The notes beneath the pieces were generated by a model that had not been told where the DNA came from, searched no databases, and was given only the letters and a program-made list of their open reading frames with translations. A stretch of 64,000 nt of DNA, from positions 235,001 through 299,000 of the forward strand of contig JAXRKP010000191.1 of the NCBI GenBank assembly GCA_037039925.1, in the 5' to 3' direction. The translations under genes were made by a program, and so were the position numbers. Source of the stretch: Doris montereyensis. Its lineage: Eukaryota > Mollusca > Gastropoda > Nudibranchia > Dorididae. Positions 33,201-45,088 of this stretch are shown one piece after another; position 1 is the first letter of the stretch, and every line of letters starts with the position of its first letter.

Positions 33201-36200
33201 TTCCATGTGTGTGACTGTGTTCTATGTGTGTGACTGTGTTCTATGTGTGTGACTGTGTTCTAAGTGTGTGACTGTGTTCTATGTGTGTGACAGTGTTCTA
33301 AGTGTGTGACTGTGTTCTATGTGAGTGACTGTGTTCTATGTGTGTGACTGTGTTCTATGTGTGTGACTGTGTTCTATGTGTGTGACTGTGTTCCATGTGT
33401 GTGACTGTGTTCTATGTGTGTGACTGTGTTCCATGTGTGTGACTGTGTTCTAAGTGTGTGACTGTGTTCTATGTGTGTGACTGTGTTCTATGTGTGTGAC
33501 TGTGTTCTATGTGTGTGACTGTGTTCCATGTGTGTGACTGTGTGTTCCACGTGTGTGACTGTGTTCTATGTGTGTGACTGTGTTCCATGTGTGTGACTGT
33601 GTTCTAGGTGTGTGACTGTGTTCTAAGTGTGTGACTGTGTTCTAAGTGTGTGACTGTGTTCTATGTGTGTGACTGTGTTACATGTGTGTGACTGTGTTCC
33701 ATGTGTGTGACTGTGTTCCATGTGTGTGATTGTGTTCCATGTGTGTGACTGTGTTCCATGTGTGTGACTGTGTTCTATGTGTGTGACTGTGTTCCATGTG
33801 TGTGATTGTGTTCCATTTATGTCACTGTGTTCCATGTGTGTGACTGTGTTCCATGTGTGTGACTGTGTTCCATGTGTGTGACTGTGTTCCATTTATGTGA
33901 ATGTGTTCCATGTGTGTGACTGTGTTCCATTTATGTGACTGTGTGCCATGTGTGTGACTGTGTTCCATTTATGTGACTGTGTTCCATGTGTGTGACTGTC
34001 TTCCATTTATGTGACTGTGTTCCATTTATGTGACTGTGTTCCATGTGTGTGACTGTGTTCCATTTATGTGACTGTGTTCCATGTGTGTGACTGTGTTCCA
34101 TTTATGTGATTGTGTTCCATGTGTGTGACTGTGTTCCATGTTTGATTGTGTTCCACGTGTGTGACTGTGTTCTATGTGTGTGGCTGTGTTCTATGTGTGT
34201 GACTGTGTTCTATGTGTGTGACTGTGTTCTATGTGTGTGACTGTGTTCTATGTGTGTGCTTGTGTTCTATGTGTGTGATTGTGTTCTAAGTGTGTGACTG
34301 TGTTCTATGTGTGTGATTGTGTTCTATGTGTGTGACTGTGTTCCATGTGTGTGACTGTGTTCTATGTGTGTGATTGTGTTCTATGTGTGTGACTGTGTTC
34401 TATGTGTGTGACTGTGTTCCATGTGTGTGACTGTGTTCCATGTGTGTGACTGTGTTCCATGTGTGTGATTGTGTTCTATGTGTGTGACTGTGTTCTATGT
34501 GTGTGATTGTGTTCTAAGTGTGTGACTGTGTTCTATGTGTGTGATTGTGTTCTATGTGTGTGACTGTGTTCCATGTGTGTGACTGTGTTCCATGTGTGTG
34601 ATTGTGTTCTATGTGTGTGACTGTGTTCTATGTGTGTGGCTGTGTTCCATGTGTGTGACTGTGTTCCATGTGTGTGATTGTGTTCCATGTGTGTGATTGT
34701 GTTCCATGTGTGTGACTGTGTTCCATGTGTGTGATTGTGTTCCATGTGTGTGACTGTGTTCTAAGTGTGTGACTGTGTTCTATGTGTGTGACTGTGTTCC
34801 ATGTGTGTGACTGTGTTCTATGTGTGTGACTGTGTTCTATGTGTGTGACTGTGTTCTATGTGTGTGACTGTGTTCTATGTGTGTGACTGTGTTCCATGTG
34901 TGTGACTGTGTTCTAAGTGTGTGACTGTGTTCCATGTGTGTAACTGTGTTCTAAGTGTGTGACTGTGTTCCATGTGTGTGACTGTGTTCTATGTGTGTGA
35001 CTGTGTTCTATGTGTGTGACTGTGTTCTAAGTGTGTGACTGTGTTCTATGTGTGTGACTGTGTTCTATGTGTGTGACTGTGTTCTATGTGTGTGACTGTG
35101 TTCTATGTGTGTGACTGTGTTCCATGTGTGTGACTGTGTTCCATGTGTGTGACTGTGTTCTAAGTGTGTGACTGTGTTCTATGTGTGTGACTGTGTTCTA
35201 TGTGTGTGATTGTGTTCTATGTGTGTGACTGTGTTCCATGTGTGTGACTGTGTGTTCCACGTGTGTGACTGTGTTCCACGTGTGTGACTGTGTTCCATGT
35301 GTGTGACTGTGTTCTAAGTGTGTGACTGTGTTCTAAGTGTGTGACTGTGTTCCATGTGTGTGACTGTGTTCCATGTGTGTGACTGTGTTCTATGTGTGTG
35401 ATTGTGTTCTATGTGTGTGACTGTGTTCTATGTGTGTGATTGTGTTCTAAGTGTGTGACTGTGTTCTATGTGTGTGATTGTGTTCTATGTGTGTGACTGT
35501 GTTCCATGTGTGTGACTGTGTTCCATGTGTGTGATTGTGTTCTATGTGTGTGACTGTGTTCTATGTGTGTGGCTGTGTTCCATGTGTGTGACTGTGTTCC
35601 ATGTGTGTGATTGTGTTCCATGTGTGTGACTGTGTTCCATGTGTGTGACTGTGTTCCATGTGTGTGATTGTGTTCCATGTGTGTGACTGTGTTCTAAGTG
35701 TGTGACTGTGTTCTATGTGTGTGACTGTGTTCCATGTGTGTGACTGTGTTCTATGTGTGTGACTGTGTTCTATGTGTGTGACTGTGTTCTATGTGTGTGA
35801 CTGTGTTCTATGTGTGTGACTGTGTTCTATGTGTGTGACTGTGTTCCATGTGTGTGACTGTGTTCCATGTGTGTGACTGTGTTCTAAGTGTGTAACTGTG
35901 TTCCATGTGTGTAACTGTGTTCTAAGTGTGTGACTGTGTTCTATGTGTGTGACTGTGTTCTATGTGTGTGACTGTGTTCTAAGTGTGTGACTGTGTTCTA
36001 TGTGTGTGACTGTGTTCTAAGTGTGTGACTGTGTTCTATGTGTGTGACTGTGTTCTAAGTGTGTGACTGTGTTCTATGTGTGTGACTGTGTTCTATGTGT
36101 GTGACTGTGTTCCATGTGTGTGACTGTGTTCTATGTGTGTGACTGTGTTCCATGTGTGTGACTGTGTTCTAAGTGTGTGACTGTGTTCTATGTGTGTGAC

Positions 36201-38477
36201 TGTGTTCTATGTGTGTGATTGTGTTCTATGTGTGTGACTGTGTTCTATGTGTGTGACTGTGTTCCATGTGTGTGACTGTGTTCCATGTGTTTGACTGTGT
36301 CTCATGTGACTGTGTTCCATGTGTGTGATTGTGTTCCATGTGTGTGACTGTGTTCCAAGTGTGTGACTGTGTTCAATGTGTGACTGTGTTCCATGTGTGT
36401 GACTGTGTTCCATGTGTGTGACTGTGTTCCATGAGTGATGTGTTATGTGTGTGACTGTGTTCATTTATGTGACTGTGTTCCATTTGTGTGACTGTGTTCC
36501 ATGTGTGTGATGTGTTCCATTTATGTGACTGTGTTCCATGTGTGTGACTGTGTTCCGTGTGTGTGACTGTGTTCCATGTTGTGACTGTGTTCCATGTGTG
36601 TGACTGTGTTCCATTTGTGTGACTGTGTTCCATGTGTGACTGTGTTCCATGTGTGTGACTGTGTTCCATGTGTGTGACTGTGTTCCATGTTGTGACTGTG
36701 TTCCATTTATGTGACTGTGTTCCATGTGTGTGACTGTGTTCCAAGTGTGTGACTGTGTTCCATGTGTGTGACTGTGTTCCATTTGTGTGACTGTGTTCCA
36801 TGTGTGTGACTGTGTTCCATTTTGACTGTGTGTGACTGTGTTCCATGTGTGACTGTGTTCCATGTTTGACTGTGTTCCATTTATGTGATTGTGTTCCATG
36901 TGTGTGACTGTGTTCCATTTGTGTGACTGTGTTCAATGTGTGTGACTGTGTTCCATTTATGTGACTGTGTTCCATGTGTGTGACTGTGTTCCATTTATGT
37001 GACTGTGTTCCATGTGTGTGACTGTGTTCCATTTATGTGACTGTGTTCCATTTATGTTGACTGTGTTCCATGTGACTGTGTTCCATTTGTGTGTGACTGT
37101 GTTCCATGTGTGTGACTGTGTTCCATGTGTGTGACTGTGTTCCATGTTGTGACTGTGTTCCCATGTGTGTGACTGTGTTGACTGTGTTCCATGTGTGTGA
37201 TTGTGTTCCATTTCCATGTTGTGTGACTGTGTTCCATGTGTGTGACTGTGTTCCATGTTTGACTGTGTTCCATTTATGTGACTGTGTTCCATGTGTGTGA
37301 CTGTGTTCCATTTTTGACTGTGTTCCATGTGTGACTGTGTTCCATTTATGTTGACTGTGTTCCATGTGTGACTGTGTTCCATTTTGACTGTGTTTATTTG
37401 TGTGACTGTGTTCCACTGTGTTCCATTTATGTGACTGTGTTCCATGTGTGTGACTGTGTTCCATTTATGTGACTGTGTTCTATGTGTGTGACTGTGTTCC
37501 ATTTATGTGACTGTGTTCATGTGTGTGACTGTATTCTATGTGTGTGACTGTGTTCTATTTGTGTGACTGTGTTCTATGTGTGATTGTGTCCCATGTGTGT
37601 GACTGTGTTCCATGTGTGTGACTGTATTCCATGTGTGTGACTGTGTTCTATGTGTGTGACTGTATTCATGTGTGTGACTGTGTTCTATGTGTGTGACTGT
37701 GTTCTGATTGTGTGTGTGACTGTGTTCCATGTGTGTGACTGTGTTCCATGTGTGTGACTGTGTTCCATGTGTGTGACTGTGTTCCATGTGTGTGATTGTG
37801 TTCCATGTGTATGTGTGACTGTGTTTCATTTATGTGACTGTGTTCCATTTATGTGACTGTGTTCTGTGTTCCATGTGTGTGACTGTGTTCCATGTGTGAC
37901 TGTGTTTCATTTGTGTGACTGTGTTCCTATGTGTGTGACTGTGTTCTATGTGTGTGACTGTGTTCCATGTATGTGACTGTGTTCCATGTGTGTGACTGTG
38001 TTCCATTTATGTGACTGTGTTCTATGTGTGTGACTGTGTCTCCATTTATGTGACATGTGTGACTGTGTTCCACGTGTGTGACTGTGTTCCTGTGTGTGAC
38101 TGTGTTCCATGTGTGTGACTGTGTTCCATGTGTGTTACTGTGTTCCATGTGTGTGACTGTGTTCCAAGTGTGTGACTGTGTTCCATTTATGTCACTGTGT
38201 TCCATGTGTGTGACTGTGTTCCATTTGTGTGACTGTGTTCCATGTGTGTGGCTGTGGTGTTCCATGTGTGTGACTGTGTTCCATGTGTGTGACTGTGTTC
38301 CATTTATGTCACTGTGTTCCACGTGTGTGACTGTGTTCCATTTGACTGTGTTCCATTTATGTGACTGTGTTCCACGTGTGTGACTGTGTTCCACGTGTGT
38401 GACTGTGTTCCACGTGTGACTGTATTCCACGTGTGTGACTGTGTTCCACGTGTGTGACTGTGTTCCATGTGTGTGAT
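24282..38477. repeat. 19-bp satellite, main block with ~7-kb higher-order repeat
   Basis: About 740 copies of TGTTCYATGTGTGTGACTG and variants (TGTTCTAAGTGTGTGACTG, TGTTCCATTTATGTGACTG, TGTTCCACGTGTGTGACTG). Variant order repeats at long range: the TGTGTGTTCCACGTG marker occurs near 25000, 26690 and 28245 and again near 31968, 33537 and 35254, and the irregular run at 25291-25536 recurs at 32260-32505. This indicates a duplicated block of about 6.9-7.0 kb. From about 36280 to the right end the units become indel-rich again. Apparent His-rich proteins (THGTQSHTWNTVT) are translations of the repeat. Confidence 0.97.
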
Positions 38478-38494
38478 TTTCCTCTAGTCCAGCC

Positions 38495-38830
38495 AGCTAT
38501 TTTCTCTAAGATTCTTAATTCACCACAAGATCACCGCATATTAATTATAGTTATAGTGGATAAGGTAAATTTCAATGAGACAAACCTTAACCATGTTATG
38601 TGATATGTGTTGTCTATGTTTCATGATTGTGCTTGGACAGTAAGTTCACTGCATATGATGGAGGACGCAAATTTTAATAAGTCATACAATTTCTCCTCTC
38701 AATTCACCTTGATTTTAGCGTATATGATGAACGGGGTAAAATTTCAATAAATCCAACAAGGTCTCTTCTTTATTCATCCTGAGATCATCGCATATGCTTG
38801 ACAGGGTAAATTTCAGTAAATCAAGATTTA
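38495..38830 (+). repeat. Dispersed repeat family 5, tandem 3' units
   Basis: Four diverged units of 70-80 bp: AATTCACCACAAGATCACCG, GCATATGATGGAGGACGCAA, CAATTCACCTTGATTTTAGC and TTCATCCTGAGATCATCGC, each followed by GGTAAATTTCAATGA- or GTAAATTTCAGTAAA-like text. It matches the 3' half of the copies at 7500 and 9140, here repeated in tandem. Confidence 0.65.
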
Positions 38831-38835
38831 ATGAT

Positions 38836-41800
38836 CTTTCTTTCTTTCTTTATCAGTTCCCATTCTACCTTTCGGTGTATGGGCTCAGATGCCCCAGATG
38901 ATCTTTGTCCAGGATGCCCTGTCCTGGCATTTTCCGTTTCCTTCCAAAAAAAAAAAAAGTTAAATTTCTATGCTTCAATACCTCTTTTATATCTTCTTCC
39001 CACTTTCTCCGAGGTCTGCCTTTTAGTCTTTTACCTTGGGCTGTAGCACTGTATATTGATTTAGCTATTCTATTGTCATTCATTCTGTTTTACATGCCCA
39101 AACCATCTCAATTGATTTGTTTCTATCTTAGTTTTTATGCCATCTGCTTTGGTTTTCTCTTATTGTTGTGTTTCTGATTTTGTCTCTTTTAGTTTTTCCC
39201 TACTACTCTTCTTAGATATTTCATTTCAGCTGCCTGTATTCTACTGTATTCTCTACTGTCTAAGGTCCAGGTTTCGCTGTCACAGAGGAGAGTAGGACAA
39301 TAAACTGTATTGTATACTGCCATTTTGGTTTTTGTTGACAATTCTTGCTTACCTACAAATGCCTTTCCTAGATGGTTATATACATGTATTGCTCTTGCCT
39401 TTTTGATTCTCTGGCTGATTTCTTCTCTTAGTTTTCCCGCTGAGTTAATCAATACTCCTAGGTAATTATAGCTTTGAACATGTTCTAAATTTTCCCTGCC
39501 CAATTAAAAAAATTGTGTTTTAGCTTCCCTAGTTACTAGCATTGTTTTGGTTTTCTTTGCATTTACTCTCATTCCTCTTTTATTTAGTTCATTGTTCATA
39601 ATGTTGTTATTCGACTGAAGGTCACTTTCTGATTTTTCAAACAGAACTAAATCACCGGCAAATGATACATTTACTGGTTTGAGCTTTCACATACCTACAT
39701 TCATTTTCTTAATTTTTGAGGATGCCTTTGCGACTGAATCCATAAATGTGATAAACAAAAGAGGACTTAGACTTAACCCTGTCTTACTCCTATATCTACA
39801 TCAAATTCTGCAGATGTTTCCAGCTACTCTCACTGCACATGTTGGTTTATTGTAAAAATTTTTTTTAATGGCTTCTATTAAATTTTGCTCTACATTGTGT
39901 TCTTTTAAGGAATGCCATAGTTCGTACCTCCTCACAGCCTTAAATGCCTTTTCCAAGTCAATAAAACACAGGTGCAGGTCAATGTTTCTCTCATGAATGT
40001 TTCTATTACCGGCATTTGTCTAATTGTAAATATGTGGTCTTGTACACTTCTTCCTGGTCTAAATCCACTCTAATGTTCTTCAATCTGATGCTCTGCTCTT
40101 TTCCTTGGTCTCATTTCCAGTATCCTGGCACATACTTTTCCTGGAATGCTAAGTAATGATATCCTCTATAGTTTGAACATTCCATAGTTGATCCTTTCTT
40201 GTGTATTGGTATTACTGTTCCCTTTTTCCAGTCGTCTGGCACCTGTTTGGACTTCCATGCTTGTTGGCATATTGCATGTAGTAGTTTGTCTGCCTCTCTC
40301 CCTTGGTTTTTAATCATTTCTGGATAAACTTGATCTGCTCCTGTGGCTTATTCTAATTTCACTGTTCTTATAGCTGTTTGAAGTTCTTCCATTGAGATAT
40401 CTACATCTTCAGCTGTCTCATCTCGATTACTTGTTACTCTTACTAATTGATCTTTACTCCTTGTTTCATACCTTATGGAGGATTATGTAATTGGTGAAAA
40501 TGCTTTTTCCTTGTTTCCATGATTTCGCTGTCTTCTTTCATTATTTCTCCTTTGGCATTCTTAATTTCTCGTATTGGGCATACTTTGGTCTTTTCTCAAG
40601 CTCTTCATTGCCCCCAGAACAGCTTTTTGATTTCCTTTGATAGCTTTCTTTGGAGTCTTTGTCCAAACTCTTCCCACTGTTCCTGTTTTGCTTTCCTCAC
40701 TTCCTCTTTGGCGATAGTTCTTTTACTTTTACTCACGTAATCTATCCTATCCTCTGGTCTCTTTGTTTGCAACTATTTCTTCCAGGCATCCTTCTTTTCT
40801 TTGATCTTAGTCTTGACGTTCTCATTCCACCATGCTGTTCTTTTCACATCTCCTTTAATTTGCTTCCTACCACAAACCTCTTCAGTACAAATGAGGAGTG
40901 TTTCTTTATACATCTGGCGCTTTTCTTCTATTTCTATTGTCCAATCATTCAGATCCATCTGTCTTTCACTGATAAATCTTTTTATCCTAGATTGGTAATG
41001 GTATACCTGTATTACTACTGGTTTATTTAGTTCCTCTATTTTGAGTTTAGTAGCTTCTCTTTCCTTTTATTTGCTTTCTTCAGTCAGTAATCTCATTTTG
41101 GCTATCACTAAGTGATGATCACTAAATATTTCTGCTCCTCTGTTTACTCTTGCATCCAATGAGCTGTAAAAGGGAACTGCTAACTATTATGTAGTCTATC
41201 ATTGACTTTTCACACCTGTGTTCATTTACTCTTGTATATTTGTGGATATCTTTATGAGGAAAAAAAGATGTTGGTTATTTTTATGTTATCCTTTAGGCAA
41301 AAATCTATTAGTCTCCATTTGGACAAGTTGTCTCTCCTTTCTTTACCTATTACTCCTCCTGACGTTTCTACATTGTTGCCTACTCTAGCGTTTAAATGTC
41401 TTAAAAGCATTAGTTCCTGTTTGGGTTTAAGATTCTCTGCAGGTATTTGTAAATCGTTTTCGAAGATATCTTTTTCTTCTTTAGTGACTTTAGTTGCGTC
41501 TTCGTTTGGTCCATAAGCTATTAATAATTTAATTTCTCATCCTTTGGTTTAATATTTACCTCTAATAGCCAGGGGCTTATAAATTTCCAACTTTCTAGTA
41601 GCTTTTCATGCCTTTTATGCACTAGGAGGCCTACTCCTGCTCTATCTTTGACATCTACTCCTGAGAAGATTAAAATATGATTTGGTCCTACATTTTCTAT
41701 TCCTTGTCCTTTTTTATTTTTTTCTGTAATGGCCAAAATATCTACTTTGAATTTTTCAATTTCTTCAACTAATTCTACCTCTTTTCCATTTATTGCCCTA

Positions 41801-42185
41801 ACGTTCCATGTTTCAAAAATCAGTCCGTATTCGTTCCCAAGTTCGTCTTCGAAAGATCAAGCCGGTTATATTATATTTATTTTCTCTGAATCTCTTTGGT
41901 TTTGGATAAGCAGGGGATTAGCCTACTGTACCCTAGGTAGATGGTGGGACTGCCACCGTCAGGCCCCCTACCAGGCCTTGTTATTTTCTGTCAGGGTTAA
42001 CTCTCTTAGCCTTTAGTCATTCAAGACCAGCCTGCAAGGCAGCAGGTTGTTGTTTTCTTTCAGGGTTAACTCCCTTAGCCTTTGATCAGCCAAGACCTGC
42101 CTGCAAGGCAGCAGGAGACTCGTGGAGGGCGGGATCATTTACTCCCCGTACAGGTGCCTACCTGTTCACTGCCTGGAGATTTAGT
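38836..42185 (-). mobile_element. RTE-like non-LTR retrotransposon (LINE), nearly full length, degenerate
   Basis: On the minus strand one long protein is split by stops and indels. In order: endonuclease fragments (AITEKNKKGQGIENVGPNHI at 41736-41677; the catalytic SDHHLV motif near 41120), a central WNENVKTKIKEKKDAW region (40958-40773), reverse transcriptase motifs (KGTVIPIHKKGSTMECSNYRG-like, near 40225), the active-site box at 39651-39662 (FAGD), and the C-terminus SETWTLDSREYSRIQAAEM and then [20 protein letters not shown], ending near 38940. An AP-type endonuclease plus RT and a short tandem 3' tail (TTTC repeats at 38836) fit the RTE clade. The 5' UTR (41840-42185) holds two similar ~75-bp blocks with GTCAGGGTTAACTC. 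It is inactive as read. Confidence 0.9.
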
Positions 42186-42445
42186 GATACTGTCCAATTT
42201 CTAGTAAATATCTGAAAATGGTTTTCTGATCAGCCTCTTTTAAAGAGTTTATAAATGTTTCTTTCGGAATAATATTTCAATCGTATGTCATTATCAACTA
42301 AATCAGAGCACTCTATTAAAACATGTTTATTAACAGTAAAAAGGCAATCACAGTCGCAGGAGTGACATAAAGGCTGGTCATCATGGGTCAACAGGACACC
42401 TTGCAATAGCCACCAGTGACTAGTATGGAGACGGCTTAACACGCT
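42186..42445 (-). mobile_element. Fragment of a second LINE type (jockey-like C-terminus)
   Basis: The minus-strand frame gives CHSCDCDCLFTVNKHVLIEC (a Cys/His motif common at the end of jockey-like LINE ORF2), then DLVDNDIRLKYYSERNIYKL and, after a frame slip, FKEADQKTIFRYLLEIGQY. It abuts the 5' end of the RTE-like LINE, so the RTE copy may have inserted into or next to it. Confidence 0.7.
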
Positions 42446-42694
42446 CTTTTTCTGATTTCTTACTTATCTTACGTTTCCACTTCGTTTTCCTGTCATTTTT
42501 TCATCCTTTCAATTTCATGAAGCTTGTTATTAACTTCATGTTCCTACTCCTTCTGCCAATGGTTAAAACCTTACACGCAAAAGGAAATGCTAAAGCCAAC
42601 ACGAATCAAATACAATTACAATGGATACGTTTGGAAGAACTCAGAAATAGAAGAGTGAGGTAAAAATAAATCTTGTCCGGTTTAGAGCTATAGA

Positions 42695-42985
42695 GGTGTT
42701 GGTGGCAGAATGGTTAGGCTGCTGGACTTGGGATCTGTTTTATGAGGTTCCAGCGTTCGAAAAATCCTAGCGAAGCTAGGTCTGATATTGTGTTCCTTGG
42801 AAAAGACACGTAACACGCATTTTTCCCACTCACTTAGGTGCAAATATGTACAAGCACTAGTTTTTGAGTTAAAACCTGCGTCAGACTAGCGTCTTGTCCA
42901 GGAGGTGATTATTATCACCTGTCCTACTTCATGCTATAGAAACCAGGATAAGCTCCAGCTCTATGGGCCATAATGGCCTGGAAGT
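42695..42985 (+). mobile_element. tRNA-derived SINE, family 1
   Basis: A tRNA-like head: A-box GTGGCAGAATGGTTAGGC and B-box-like AGCGTTCGAAAAATCC about 45 bp later. Then GTGTTCCTTGGAAAAGACAC, CACTTAGGTGCAAATATGTA, CAAGCACTAG, GGTGATTATTATCACC and GGGCCATAATGGCC. This copy defines the family orientation. Confidence 0.85.
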
Positions 42986-43009
42986 GGAATGGAAGGAAGT
43001 TAATTTATT

Positions 43010-43270
43010 TACGTAAAGCTATAAATGGCCAACTGTTTATCCCCTTAGATCAGTTTATGATTAATATACAACTACCAGAACAACCATATCAGGTTGTCAA
43101 ACATACGTAATATGGTTCCATCTACAAACATTGATCATCAACTGCATTTATTTTCTTTCGTTAACACTCCATAGTACAGTAAGACTGGAACAAACTGCCC
43201 ATAGACATTAAACTTTGCAATAGCAGAGAAGATTTCAAAAATGGAGTAGAATGCATAACTTTATAAGGAA
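43010..43270 (+). mobile_element. LINE reverse-transcriptase C-terminal fragment
   Basis: The plus-strand translation with small frame slips gives KAINGQLFIPLDQFMIN and, further on, WNKLPIDIKLCNSREDFKNG. This matches the conserved end of many CR1/jockey-type ORF2 proteins (pattern TIRDWNxLP). It is a decayed fossil. Confidence 0.6.
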
Positions 43271-43382
43271 AATTAGATTTTACATTATTAACAGTTTGAG
43301 GTTAAAGTCAAAATCATGTGTGATGGCAGTAATGATCTATAATTGAGTTTTCAAATATGAATGCTATAGAGACCATAGACAA

Positions 43383-43710
43383 AGGGGGACTCTGTGGTTC
43401 AGAGTCAGAGGCAAGGTGTCTGCCTCTCAACCAAAAAGGTAGTGGGTTCAAGCCCTGCGAATGGTTGAACATTTTTCTAGAGATCTTTTTTAGCAAAATC
43501 TACCGCCTTGGTCGAGGTAGGTGGATCGACACCTAGTACCATCAGAGACGGACGATAAAAACGGAGGTCCTGTGTGCAAATCACAACACTCTTTTGTGCA
43601 CTTTAAAGATCCCTTGGCTGTTTCAGGGCAGTCTGGGCAAGATTAAAAATTCAACCAAAACCCACAAGATCACCTTAGGATGTGGGTAAATCAAGTAAAA
43701 TCAAATCACA
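43383..43710 (+). mobile_element. tRNA-derived SINE, family 2, with AATCA-type tail
   Basis: The head has CTCTGTGGTTCAGAGTC (A-box region) and a good B-box, GTGGGTTCAAGCCC. The body holds GGTCGAGGTAGGTGGATCGA, CACCTAGTACC, TTAAAGATCCCTTGGCTGTT and GGGCAGTCTGGGCAAGATTA. It ends with CACAAGATCACCTTAGGATG, TGGGTAAATCAAGTAAAATC and AAATCA. Confidence 0.87.
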
Positions 43711-43779
43711 AACAAATGATTTCTCTTGGATAATTTGACACTCTCCTCTATGTTCACTTATTATACTGACAAAAAAATA

Positions 43780-44015
43780 CTGACATCATTCTGATGGTCC
43801 CACCAATGTCGATACAATATCATATATAGAAGTGAAGGTAATGACATACGATAATATGAAAGCACCATAGGAACAAAGACGAGACAAATACAAAGAATAG
43901 ACAGGAAAAATCCTGGCCACCATGGGGATCGAACCCTTGACCTCTGCGGCGGCACCCATCGCCTCGCCATGAAAAGAAAGCGTGCTACCAACTGAGCTAA
44001 CTACGCTCCCCGAAT
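43780..44015 (-). mobile_element. tRNA-derived SINE, family 4
   Basis: The minus strand reads GCGTAGTTAGCTCAGTTGGT (A-box) and, about 60 bp on, AAGGGTTCGATCCCCATGG (B-box). The insert between is too long and the acceptor stem does not pair, so it is not a functional tRNA. The body continues with TTGTCTCGTCTTTGTTCCTA and GTGCTTTCATATTATCG. The same text is at 63050-63195. Confidence 0.85.
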
Positions 44016-44427
44016 CTACAATATATAGAGTGCACTGTATTTGCCTTTCACTTTCAATGCTGTATGTCAGGATGCATAGTTGGTTAATTTAGCGTCAGTG
44101 GAAGTTCTTTCCACCAAGTGTGGTAATCTCAGGATGAATTAAGAACAAGTGCTAATTCAAAGACTGGCATATAGTATATAAAAAAAAAAAAATTAAAAGA
44201 AAGAAGTAGGATTAACTAGCAGACATTGCCAACCCACCCTGGATGTAGGCCTATAATATTTTCTATCTAAGTAAATATTTGTAGAAGAATGTCTGGATGC
44301 AACATCTACAACCATTCTATCATTATCATAATTGTAAACATACACTAAACATAAACACAGACAACAAATGCATACACAAAAACATACACAAAGAATCCTT
44401 TGTATCAACATCGTATAAAACAATCTA

Positions 44428-44433
44428 TTTATT
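44428..44433 (-). terminator. Candidate SRRD polyadenylation signal
   Basis: An AATAAA on the minus strand about 470 bp beyond the proposed SRRD stop codon. It is a single hexamer in AT-rich DNA, so support is weak. Confidence 0.3.
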
Positions 44434-44901
44434 CAATCAAATAGTCCAACAAGCTTAATAGGTATTGACAGCAAGGCATGATGTTGAAATGAAAATAAGA
44501 TTTGCAACACAATTCCCATTCCAACATGGGGACCAATGAGAGCTTGCTACACTAAAGCCACCATTACTATTGCCAGGCATAGCTAATCTGACAGCACAGG
44601 TACACTGTCATGATAAGGTGATGAATGGGTGGGGGACATGCCAGTCGAACTGAATACTTCTTCAAGCGTGACAAATGGAGCACATTCCGGCCGTACATTA
44701 ACCTCAATGACCCATTTCAGTAGAGCTTGTCTTACATTACACGCATCGCTGAAGTCAATGTACTGTGAAGATGTGAGTACTTAGTCGCATGCCAAAAAAG
44801 GTTTGTCTGACCTTCGACCTTGAAACAAATCTAGAGATGCAGGGAGCTAATTGTTGTTACTCTCAAATCTGGTCATCCACAAAACTGGATGCACAAGAAA
44901 C

Positions 44902-45088
44902 TCATGTGGTTTTGTTCATGATCATTTCTGCATCATTTTGTCGTACATCGGCTCGGGATTATCTGCCCAAACTCATCGGGTAATGACTCAAAATTGTGGA
45001 GAGGAAATGTATGTATTGCTAAATCGTTGAAGATGTCTGAGTGAGGCGTATGTACTGGCAATGGTGTTTCCTTCGTATGAAAATGAAT
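44902..45088 (-). CDS. SRRD: SRRD C-terminal exon
   Basis: It encodes ETPLPVHTPHSDIFNDLAIH, TFPLHNFESLPDEFGQIIP and, after two assumed one-base losses, EPMYDK and NDAEMIMNKTT with TGA at 44904-44902. This matches the family end (YMDIFNDTSVHVFP..EP.Y). The acceptor, on the minus strand, is TTTGATTCACAG. As read, the frame ends earlier at a TGA. Confidence 0.85.

Noticed and set aside
22839..37502. Many His/Thr-rich (MEHSHTHG, THTWNTVT) open frames on the minus strand
   Set aside because: Three 19-bp units make 57 bp, which repeats in frame. They are pure satellite translations with no start, splice or conservation evidence.
43900..44010. tRNA gene candidate
   Set aside because: A and B boxes are good, but the distance between them is too long, no acceptor stem pairs, and the sequence continues into a SINE body repeated at 63045.
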